DNA of 64,000 nucleotides. Source: Nostoc sp. CHAB 5844. GTDB taxonomy: Bacteria; Cyanobacteriota; Cyanobacteriia; Cyanobacteriales; Nostocaceae. Both the position numbers and the translations under genes were made by a program. Positions within the stretch are counted from its first letter, which is position 1, and every line of letters starts with the position of its first letter. The DNA lies in assembly GCF_020829595.1 (NCBI RefSeq), contig NZ_JAIVFW010000027.1, forward strand, positions 1 to 64,000. The letters run 5' to 3'. The notes beneath the pieces were generated by a model. The model worked only from the letters and a program-made list of their open reading frames with translations, made no database searches and was not told the DNA's origin. Of the stretch, positions 35,764-43,284 are shown piece after piece.

Positions 35764-36009
35764 ATGAGTACCGAAACAGAACTATGAAAAATCGTAGAAA
35801 ATCTGCCCAAGTCTCTCAAAATTGAACTTTTACACTATGCAGAATATTTAATCACTAAATCTTCTACATTTCAACAAGCAGAAGAAAAAACACAAGTTGA
35901 AAATGTAATCGTTAAAAAACCGTTGGCAGGTTCAATGAAAGGAACTTTTGTGTTACCTTTGGTAGAAGATTTTGATGCTCCCTTAGAAGAATTTGAGGAA
36001 TATATGTAA
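35764..36009 (+). pseudogene. DUF2281/VapB-like antitoxin with TGA at codon 8
   Basis: An 81-codon frame begins at an ATG 8 bases after AAGGAG. It encodes a DUF2281-type antitoxin: KIVENLPKSLKIELLHYAEYL, then a linker and a C-terminal AGSMKGTFVLPLVEDFDAPLEEFEEYM that should wrap the toxin. Codon 8 (35785-35787) is TGA, in the ETEL-x-KIVENLP context where relatives commonly have Trp (TGG). The rest is intact. Its stop overlaps the toxin start by one base. It is either a nonsense mutant or depends on readthrough. Confidence 0.75.
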
Positions 36010-36395
36010 TGGATTCTGTATTGTTAGATACTCATGTTTTTATTTGGGTAGCAGAAGCTGACCCAAACTTACCCACTTCTCTAAGAGATCTACTTGAAAA
36101 TACAGATAATGTTTTTGTTAGTATTGCGAGTTTTTGAGAGATATCCATTAAATTGAAAATTGGTAAACTCTCTTTAAATTCTGACTTTAATACTATTGAA
36201 TATCGTTTTGCTACAACAAGATTTAAGTTATTATCTATTACTTTAAAAGATATTATTCAACTGTATAATTTGCCTTTACATCATAAAGACCCGTTTGAGC
36301 GTATTTTGGTATCTCAAGCAATTAATAATTCTCTAGTTTTAGTGAGTCGCGATCAAACTCTTGATAACTATCCCGTTCAGCGCTTATGGATATGA
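36009..36395 (+). pseudogene. VapC-type PIN toxin with in-frame TGA
   Basis: Read through, this encodes a 128-residue PIN-domain ribonuclease: LLDTHVFIWVAE (first catalytic Asp), the central EISIKLKIGKL, HHKDPFERILVSQA (later acidic residues) and LVSRD near the end. Codon 43 (36135-36137) is TGA in SIASF-x-EISIK, where this family nearly always has Trp. The downstream frame is uninterrupted to a normal C-terminus. The toxin is therefore inactive unless the UGA is read through. Confidence 0.8.
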
Positions 36396-36480
36396 AGCAG
36401 AGCGATCGCACAAGCGCTGACTTGTCAGTTTGCTGATATTCTAGGTTTAGATGCGATCGCTCTGATCGCATCCCAACTAA

Positions 36481-36642
36481 GAGGATGTTTTAAAAGTCCA
36501 CTGGTGGGTAGCAAAACATTTTAGCTCCCCCTAAATCCCCCTTAAAAAGTGGGACTTTGAACTATTTTCCCCCTTTTAAGGGGAGGCTCAAGGGGATCAG
36601 TTAGTGCTTAAAGTCATAGCTAAATACTTTTAAAACAACCTC
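36481..36642. mobile_element. MITE copy 4 (TAA target duplication)
   Basis: Ends GAGGATGTTTTAAAAGT and ACTTTTAAAACAACCTC bound 162 bases, with TAA on each side (36478-36480 and 36643-36645). The core is a third type: CCCCCTAAATCCCCCTTAAAA / CCCCCTTTTAAGGGG palindromes. It has no gene. Confidence 0.85.
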
Positions 36643-36685
36643 TAACAAAGCTTTTGTAAAGATGCAAGCAAGAATTTGTAACTTC

Positions 36686-37486
36686 TCACACTCTACCCTG
36701 ACAAAATTCATCCACCCACGAAGCTAAACTACGGGCATTAGTGCTAGGAAATGGTTTAGATTTACTAGGTGGGTTTTGTTGTGGCAACTTTTCTAGTGGT
36801 TTGGCATTGGGAGAAATTTTAGTAGTCACAGTCAATGATGGTAAGGTTTTCGCTTGAGTTGCTACCGCTGTCTGGCGAGAAGCTACAACGGTTCTGGGTA
36901 TTAATTTGCCATGATTGGGAACTTCCAGCGCCAATGCTATGGTTTTACCATTGCTAGGAACTGTTGCAGTCAGGGTTAAAGATGATATTGATTTGTCTTG
37001 GCGTAATGTACCAGAGGTTGGTATTTTGGCATTAGTAGCAACTGCAAATGCTGGTAAAGGTTTGTGTGCCTGTGGTAAATTTGAGGCGCTTTCGGTATAT
37101 TGTGTTGTATCTGGAGACTGAGGCACAATTTCAGTTGCCACTAAGGGCGATCGCACAGGTTTTTCCTCAATCAGCTCATTCTGACTCTGGTTTATAGCCG
37201 AAGTATCATCTGAATTTATCAAACGTAATTCATCATCAGGATTGAAGTTTAACCCCAAAGCTGTGACTATCGCATCAGGATTATTGTTCAGATCGATCAT
37301 AAAAGCCAGCATCTGCTCAAACTCTGGTTCTAGAACAGATAAAGTCGCCAAAATAAAGCCAGATGATGGTCGTCGTAGGCCATTATAATTTCCCCAAACT
37401 CGCATTTTTACTAGCCAGGGACGATTTTGTTTATAGTAACCCAGCCACTTCATTTTCAATGATTGACGTAGCTGCTGAATATTCAT
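36686..37486 (-). CDS. DUF5331-type protein
   Basis: This 266-residue protein begins MNIQQLRQSLKMKWLGYYKQ. The first 95 residues (WLVKMRVWGNYNGLRRPSSGFILATLSVLEPEFEQML...) match the cyanobacterial DUF5331 family as I recall it. The remaining 170 residues are low-complexity, rich in Pro, Thr, Ser and Lys, ending LASWVDEFCQGRV. The function is unknown. The ATG at 37486 has a GAGAGG site 8 bases upstream, preferred to the TTG at 37510. Confidence 0.72.
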   Translation of the reverse strand: MNIQQLRQSLKMKWLGYYKQNRPWLVKMRVWGNYNGLRRPSSGFILATLSVLEPEFEQMLAFMIDLNNNPDAIVTALGLNFNPDDELRLINSDDTSAINQSQNELIEEKPVRSPLVATEIVPQSPDTTQYTESASNLPQAHKPLPAFAVATNAKIPTSGTLRQDKSISSLTLTATVPSNGKTIALALEVPNHGKLIPRTVVASRQTAVATQAKTLPSLTVTTKISPNAKPLEKLPQQNPPSKSKPFPSTNARSLASWVDEFCQGRV

Positions 37487-37725
37487 TGGATGCCTCTCTT
37501 GAGTCAACAATAGTGCAGACCTGGTTGTTTTGAATAAAAAGAACTGAGAACTCAGCAGCCAGAATTCAGAATCATTATTATGGTTAACTATGCTTGCTTA
37601 ATTCTGAATTTATGAAATGTGTATCGCTCTTTCAAGGCGAAGTCAAAACAAAAGTTTTGTTCTTTAAACACACTCCATCATTTGTATGAGGAGTAATTCT
37701 AAATTCTGACTTCTTTATTCTGAAT

Positions 37726-38058
37726 TTATTCCTGGGGATGAAACCGATAATAAAGCATTTGTTTGACTCTTTCACCACATAGTAGATGCTGTTCTACCAA
37801 GCGAGGTATTTCATTTGGTTGAACACCGCTATACCAGACCATCTCAGGCAGAACCAGCACCATTGGCCCGTTACCACATTGTCCCAAACAGCCACTAGCT
37901 GTTACAGTCACATCAGGGACTGGCAAATTTTTCAAAGCTTCTAAAACCTTAGCCGCACCTTGCTTTTTACAAGTGCGATTTTGGCATACCCGCACACACT
38001 TCTGGGTAGATACTTGGCCACTGATTGCTGAGTTTGATGGTTGAGTTAAGTTTGTCAT
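37726..38058 (-). CDS. Thioredoxin-like 2Fe-2S ferredoxin
   Basis: This 110-residue protein has the thioredoxin-like [2Fe-2S] ferredoxin fold, related to NuoE/HoxE. KCVRVCQNRTC and SGCLGQCGNGP supply the cluster cysteines; WYSGVQPNEIPRLVEQHL is the typical following helix. It may serve as a small electron carrier. It lies downstream of cysK on the same strand (139-base gap). Confidence 0.85.
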   Translation of the reverse strand: MTNLTQPSNSAISGQVSTQKCVRVCQNRTCKKQGAAKVLEALKNLPVPDVTVTASGCLGQCGNGPMVLVLPEMVWYSGVQPNEIPRLVEQHLLCGERVKQMLYYRFHPQE

Positions 38059-38197
38059 TTGTCATTTGTCAATGGTCATTTGTCAAAAGGCAGCAGGCTA
38101 AAGAAGAAAATTTCATGCTTCAAATTTCATACTTCATAGTTTTTCTCCTCTGCGAACTTTCAAAACAATGGACTATTGACCATTGACTATTGACTGA

Positions 38198-39172
38198 CTA
38201 ATCTACTGATAAACCTTTAGAGGCAAGCCAATCACGGTTGAATATGCGTGATTGATAACGGGAACCACTATCGCAAAGGATAGTGACAATGGTATGTCCA
38301 GGGCCTAATTGCTTTGCCAAAGCAACAGCCGCCGCCACATTAATACCTGTCGAGCCACCCATAAACAGGCCATCTTTCCGTAGCAATTGGTAAACGACGC
38401 GCAAAGCTTCTGTGTCATCTATTTGGATGGCATCATCAGCAGGTGCGCCTTCCATATTTGCTGTGATTCGACTGTTACCAATGCCTTCAGTAATAGAATT
38501 ACCTTCTAGATGAATTTCACCAGTTTTGATATAGCTATAAAGTCCACTACCTAGAGGGTCGGCAACAACACATTTAATCGCCGGATTTTTTGATTTCAGG
38601 TACAACGCCACACCAGCAAAGGTTCCACCTGTACCAGTGGCGGCTACCCATCCGTCTATTTTACCATCTGTCTGTGTCCAAATTTCTGGGCCTGTGGTTT
38701 CGTAGTGAGCGTGACGATTAGCTAAATTATCAAACTGATTGGCCCAAATAGCGTTGTCTAACTCAGCGGCGATTCTACCAGATAACTTGACGTAGTTATT
38801 TGGATCTTTATAAGGAACAGCCGGGACAGGACGAACTTCGGCTCCTAGTGCTGTCAGCGCATCGATTTTTTCTTGAGACTGGGTATTAGGAATGATGATG
38901 AGGCATTTGTAGCCTTTGGCGTTACAAATATGTGCCAGTCCAATACCAGTGTTACCGGCGGTTCCTTCCACTACAGTACCACCGGGTTTGAGTAAACCTT
39001 TTTCTTCCGCATCTTGGATGATATACAGTGCGGCTCGGTCTTTGACAGAACCACCAGGGTTGAGATACTCTGCTTTAGCTAGGATTTCGCATCCTGTTTC
39101 TTCACTAAAACTATTTAAGCGAATTAGAGGTGTATTACCGACAGCGCCAATGAAACCGTTTTTAATGTCCAT
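38198..39172 (-). CDS. cysK: Cysteine synthase
   Basis: This 324-residue PLP enzyme makes cysteine from O-acetylserine and sulfide. [12 protein letters not shown] holds the PLP lysine, [14 protein letters not shown] binds the substrate carboxylate, and [15 protein letters not shown] binds the phosphate. The late [15 protein letters not shown] segment also fits. The family includes sulfide-using CysK and related synthases; the CSxSN-type details do not let me exclude a cystathionine-beta-synthase-like subgroup. The start at [19 protein letters not shown] (39172) is preferred to a TTG two codons upstream. Confidence 0.93.
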   Translation of the reverse strand: MDIKNGFIGAVGNTPLIRLNSFSEETGCEILAKAEYLNPGGSVKDRAALYIIQDAEEKGLLKPGGTVVEGTAGNTGIGLAHICNAKGYKCLIIIPNTQSQEKIDALTALGAEVRPVPAVPYKDPNNYVKLSGRIAAELDNAIWANQFDNLANRHAHYETTGPEIWTQTDGKIDGWVAATGTGGTFAGVALYLKSKNPAIKCVVADPLGSGLYSYIKTGEIHLEGNSITEGIGNSRITANMEGAPADDAIQIDDTEALRVVYQLLRKDGLFMGGSTGINVAAAVALAKQLGPGHTIVTILCDSGSRYQSRIFNRDWLASKGLSVD

Positions 39173-39259
39173 TTTCAATCTTCTTGAATTCTTGCCTATA
39201 AAAATTTTGGCTTATAGCGGTTGTATGATTTACGGTTTCTGTATAGATTTTCTGCTAAA

Positions 39260-39409
39260 TCAATAGGAAGTTTTAACTCTGGGCAATAGATAGCGCTTAA
39301 GAATAATAGTATTGTTTCGATTTTCTCGTTGATAGGGAATCCGAATTATTACAAAGACGATACCAACTACAAAAATAATCTTGAAAGTTAGTGAACTCAT
39401 CTGACTCAT
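39260..39409 (-). CDS. Short membrane peptide, possible truncated methyltransferase N-terminus
   Basis: A 49-codon frame begins at an ATG right after CAGGAG (a second ATG three codons on is better spaced). It has one hydrophobic helix (LTFKIIFVVGIVFVI) followed by RIPYQRENRNNTI. This resembles the start of isoprenylcysteine-methyltransferase-like membrane proteins, which would make it a remnant. The similarity is from memory and weak; it could be an independent small membrane protein. Confidence 0.35.
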   Translation of the reverse strand: MSQMSSLTFKIIFVVGIVFVIIRIPYQRENRNNTIILKRYLLPRVKTSY

Positions 39410-39493
39410 CTCCTGTCACGACCTAAAGAGTTGTTACTAATCTTCAATACCTAGTATTATTGTTTTCCTCAATTACAACTCAAAAGATAATTA

Positions 39494-40078
39494 CTACCAA
39501 ATCTTACTTAAATTCAAAATAAACCCTGGTAATACAGGCTCACCGCTTACAGTCATGGGATTTTCTAAAGTTTCTCCAGGCACACCAGGACGATAAATAT
39601 ATACTCGGCGATGCTTGCGGTCAATGAGCCAACCTAGTTGTATTCCAGGCTCTCTCATGTATTCTGCCATCTTTTCTTGCAATGGCTTGAGGTTGTCAGA
39701 AGGAGATCTGAGTTCAATAATAAAATCTGGGCAGATAGGCGCAAATTTTTGTTTTTGTTCAAGAGTCAAAGTATCCCAGCGTTCTAATTTTATCCAAGAC
39801 CCATCAGGAGAGCGTTCTGCACCTGTGGACAATTTAAACCCCGTACTTGAGTCAAAACAAATACCTGTACCATCTTGTTCTGACCAAACGTATAACTGAC
39901 CACCTATGTTAAAGTTACGATTACCTGTTTCTGAACCAGTGGGGGGCATAATTGATATCTCTCCAAATTGATTTCGCTCAATGCGTAAGTCACGATTAAT
40001 CTGACAGAATTCAAAAAACTGTTCGTCTGTCATCTGCATTGACGGTGGAATTCGCACTACTAAAGGCGATGAAAGCAT
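39494..40078 (-). CDS. Uma2-family protein (dispersed copy)
   Basis: This 194-residue Uma2/DUF820 protein is very similar to the three tandem copies at 52.4-54.2 kb. It has IPPSMQMTDEQFFEFCQ, PPTGSETGNRNFNI, CPDFIIELRSPSDNLKPLQEKM (acidic nuclease-like core) and QLGWLIDRKHRRVYIYRPG. The ATG at 40078 has a clear AGGAGA site; the longer frame upstream reads MRENKK..., which also precedes one tandem copy and so is duplicated leader sequence. Its biological role is unknown. Confidence 0.88.
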   Translation of the reverse strand: MLSSPLVVRIPPSMQMTDEQFFEFCQINRDLRIERNQFGEISIMPPTGSETGNRNFNIGGQLYVWSEQDGTGICFDSSTGFKLSTGAERSPDGSWIKLERWDTLTLEQKQKFAPICPDFIIELRSPSDNLKPLQEKMAEYMREPGIQLGWLIDRKHRRVYIYRPGVPGETLENPMTVSGEPVLPGFILNLSKIW

Positions 40079-40460
40079 AGTAATTTTCTCCTGAGTTGCA
40101 GCCTCAGCGCTCAACTTTATTTTTTTATTTTCACGCAAACCATCATTGTAGGGAGGAACATTTATAAGCCTCCCATGTCATTTACATTTAATTATTTAAG
40201 TAAAAAATACTACTAAATATAAGTCAAGTATAAAAGCCTCATTATTATATTTACCTGAAATTTCTGGAATAGTAATGGATTTTGTGGAATCTAAATTCCA
40301 ACTTGAGTTTCACAAGCGATGCCTACGGCAACGTCAAGAGCGATCGCCTTCAAAGCCGTAAATTTACTGGAGTTTATAAACTTTTTCGTAAGTTAAAATA
40401 CACAGTAACTAACTTTTGAGTGCCGATATCATTTCTTTGTTCTCAACGGAGTAAACACTG
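40079..40460. other. Intergenic region upstream of the dynamin cassette
   Basis: This AT-rich stretch includes a short AAGCGATGCCTACGGCAACG piece typical of dispersed repeats and one GCGATCGCC. I see no open frame. It should hold divergent promoters for the Uma2 gene and the 108-residue membrane protein; a ribosome-binding AACGGAG lies at 40446. Confidence 0.45.
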
Positions 40461-40787
40461 ATGAAATCTGAAGAAGAGCGCCGTCAAGAACTAGAACAGC
40501 GAGAACGTCTATTGCGCGAAAGAGAAGTTGAATTGAGACTTCGAGAAATAGAAGCTGACGTTCATAATTCTCAAGCACCTTTTCATCAAACGGTAAAGCA
40601 TCAGCCAGAAAATTCTCAAAAACCTTGGGTAAAAAAAGCTATCCTCGCCGGAAAGCTATTTGCTTTGGGTGTCGCGGCGCTGGTTGCTGTCAGAATAGCC
40701 TCAGCAATTGCTGGCGTAATTATTCTTGCAGCACTGGTATGGATGTCTTACAAACTATTTTTTGAATCACCAAGCAAGAATCCGTAA
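40461..40787 (+). CDS. Small coiled-coil membrane protein of the dynamin cassette
   Basis: In this 108-residue protein, residues 1-35 form a highly charged helix (EEERRQELEQRERLLREREVE in outline), then a short polar linker, then two closely spaced hydrophobic helices (about 62-98) in the pattern of a membrane hairpin. It precedes a dynamin-like GTPase by 16 bases and is probably co-transcribed. A role as membrane anchor or regulator of the GTPase is inference; no family is recognised. Confidence 0.7.
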   Translation: MKSEEERRQELEQRERLLREREVELRLREIEADVHNSQAPFHQTVKHQPENSQKPWVKKAILAGKLFALGVAALVAVRIASAIAGVIILAALVWMSYKLFFESPSKNP

Positions 40788-40803
40788 TTAGGGTGTTATT
40801 TTC

Positions 40804-42885
40804 ATGAGTAATCAAGTACTAACTGACCAATTTCTTAAAGATTTAGAGCGGGTAGCCCAAGTACGTTCAGATATGTCTATATATTTGAATAATTTGGCTG
40901 AGACAATCACAAAAGCAGAGTTGGCTGGAGACTCGTCATCAGGAAAGCTGAGTTTAGAACGCAATATTGAAGATATTACATTAGCGAGTAAAAATCTCCG
41001 TCAAGGTGTGTTTCGCCTTTTAGTATTAGGCGATATGAAGCGTGGTAAAAGTACATTTTTAAATGCTTTAATTGGGGAAAATCTTTTACCGAGTGATGTT
41101 AATCCTTGTACTGCCGTCTTAACAATTTTACGCTACGGCCCAGAAAAGAAAGTAACCATTCATTTTAATGATGGTAAAAGTCCGCAGCAGCTAGATTTTC
41201 CAAGTTTTAAGTATAAATATACCATTGACCCAACAGAAGCGAAAAAATTAGAGCAGGAGCAAAAACAAGCGTTTCCTGATGTTGATTATGCAGTCGTTGA
41301 GTATCCTTTAGCGTTACTCGAAAAAGGAATTGAAATTGTTGATAGTCCTGGATTGAACGATACAGAAGCACGAAATGAATTATCTTTAGGTTATGTGAAT
41401 AATTGTCATGCAATTTTATTTGTGATGAGAGCTTCGCAACCTTGTACTTTAGGTGAAAGACGTTATTTAGAAAATTACATTAAAGGTCGGGGCTTATCTG
41501 TTTTCTTTTTAATTAACGCTTGGGATCAAGTAAAAGAATCATTAATTGATCCCGATGATACAGAAGAATTGCAAGCAGCGGAAGATAGACTTCGACAAGT
41601 ATTTAAAGCAAATTTAGCTGATTATTGTTATGTAGACGGTCAAGATATTTATGATGAGCGCGTGTTTGAGATTTCATCAATACAAGCACTCAGGCGACGG
41701 TTAAAAAATCCCCAAGCTGATTTGAGTGGAACTGGCTTTCCTGAGTTTATGGGAGCTATTAATACTTTTCTTACCAGAGAACGGGCGATCGCAGAACTCC
41801 GTCAAGTTAGAACTTTAGCCAGACAAGCCTGTAACCATACCCGCGAAGCCATAGACAGACGCATACCTTTACTCGACCAAGATGTAGAAGAACTCAAAAA
41901 ACGCATTGAGTCAGTAGAACCAGAGTTTAACAAACTCACTGGTATTCGTGATCAATTTCAAAAAGAAATCATCAACACCAGAGATACCCAAGCACGCGCA
42001 ATATCAGAATCATTTCGCAGCTATGTTTTAAACTTAGGTAATACCTTTGAAAGCGATTTCTTGCGCTATCAACCAGAATTAAATCTGTTAGATTTTCTCA
42101 GCAGTGGTAAACGCGAAGCCTTTAATACTGCACTACAAAAAGCCTTTGAACAATATATCACTGATAAATCGGCAGCTTGGACTTTAACTGCTGAGAAAGA
42201 GATTGATGCAGCATTTAAAAAACTATCTTGTAGCGCTGCACAATATGGAGCATCCTACAACAAAATCACAGACGAAATCACCGAAAAACTCACAGGTCAA
42301 AAAGTCAACGTTAACGCTACTACTTCCACAGAAAATGATAACTCTCCAGGCTGGGCAAAATGGGCAATGGGATTATTATCTTTAACTAAAGGAAATTTAG
42401 CTGGAGTCGCATTAGCTGGTGCAGGATTTGATTGGAAAAATATCCTGCTCAATTACTTTACTGTAATTGGTATAGGTGGCGTAATTACAGCAGTTACAGG
42501 CGTTCTACTAGGGCCAATTGGTTTTGCATTACTCGGCTTAGGCGTAGGATTTTTACAAGCAGACCAAGCACGTAAAGAGTTAGTTAAAACTGCCAAAAAA
42601 GAGTTAGTTAGATACTTACCACAAATCGCTCACGAGCAATCACAAACTGTATATAATGCAGTCAAAGAATGTTTTGACACTTACGAAAAAGAAGTAAGTC
42701 AACGAATTAACGATGATATTACTTCTCGTAAATCTGAGTTAGATAATTTAGTCAAGCAAAAAGAAACACGTGAAATCAATCGAGAAAGCGAGTTAAAACG
42801 ATTAAAAACCTTACAAGAAGATGTCATAGCGCAATTGCAAAAAATTGAAGCTTCCTATAGTAGTCTGCTCGCTTACTATAGTTGA
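40804..42885 (+). CDS. Dynamin-like GTPase
   Basis: In this 693-residue large GTPase, G1 is GDMKRGKST (about residues 76-84), a Thr for switch I follows in NPCTAVLT, G3 is DSPGLND, and G4 is NAWDQVK. A long helical middle region follows. Residues about 540-585 are strongly hydrophobic (TVIGIGGVITAVTGVLLGPIGFALLGLGVGF), as expected for the membrane-inserting paddle of bacterial dynamin-like proteins. The C-terminus returns as a coiled coil (KSELDNLVKQKETREINRE). Bacterial members remodel membranes, often as pairs; the second GTPase lies 399 bases downstream. Confidence 0.88.
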   Translation: MSNQVLTDQFLKDLERVAQVRSDMSIYLNNLAETITKAELAGDSSSGKLSLERNIEDITLASKNLRQGVFRLLVLGDMKRGKSTFLNALIGENLLPSDVNPCTAVLTILRYGPEKKVTIHFNDGKSPQQLDFPSFKYKYTIDPTEAKKLEQEQKQAFPDVDYAVVEYPLALLEKGIEIVDSPGLNDTEARNELSLGYVNNCHAILFVMRASQPCTLGERRYLENYIKGRGLSVFFLINAWDQVKESLIDPDDTEELQAAEDRLRQVFKANLADYCYVDGQDIYDERVFEISSIQALRRRLKNPQADLSGTGFPEFMGAINTFLTRERAIAELRQVRTLARQACNHTREAIDRRIPLLDQDVEELKKRIESVEPEFNKLTGIRDQFQKEIINTRDTQARAISESFRSYVLNLGNTFESDFLRYQPELNLLDFLSSGKREAFNTALQKAFEQYITDKSAAWTLTAEKEIDAAFKKLSCSAAQYGASYNKITDEITEKLTGQKVNVNATTSTENDNSPGWAKWAMGLLSLTKGNLAGVALAGAGFDWKNILLNYFTVIGIGGVITAVTGVLLGPIGFALLGLGVGFLQADQARKELVKTAKKELVRYLPQIAHEQSQTVYNAVKECFDTYEKEVSQRINDDITSRKSELDNLVKQKETREINRESELKRLKTLQEDVIAQLQKIEASYSSLLAYYS

Positions 42886-43284
42886 GTTAAAAAATAACCG
42901 CAGATAAATTATTTATGTTTATCTGCGTTCATCTGTTTTTAACTATAGTTAAAATATAAAAACTAGGCGCAGATATAGCAGTCCTAAATCATTCATGAAA
43001 ACCTCTCTTAATTCTTGTCTCTGTGTCGCGCCAGTTACTTCAAGTCGGGAAACCATGCGCGGCAGTTCCGTGACTGTCGGCAATCGCTCATGGGGGAAAC
43101 CCCCAAGACCGCGTTGCCTCACCACGGTGCTGTCTCCCCAACGCACTGCCGACGCTCCTACGTCGAAGATCGCTACGCTAACACCACGGCACTGTCTCCC
43201 TAACGCACTGGCTTCTCTGCGTCTCTGCGGTTTGTTAAACAAATAATTTTGATAACTCATTGAGGATTGCTATATAAGGAAAAT
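42886..43284. other. Repeat-bearing gap between the dynamin genes
   Basis: An AATAACCGCAGATAAATT...TTTATCTGCG hairpin near 42893-42927 may terminate or pause the upstream transcript. A GC-rich block at about 43050-43230 consists of dispersed-repeat pieces (CTCATGGGGGAAACCCCCAAG, CCCAACGCACTG, CTGTCTCCC repeated). Several frames are open by composition but none has a start site or motif. AAGGA at 43273 serves the next gene. Confidence 0.55.

Noticed and set aside
43000-43250. Several overlapping open frames between the dynamin genes
   Set aside because: They arise from GC-rich dispersed repeat sequence that is open on both strands; none has a start site or conserved motif.
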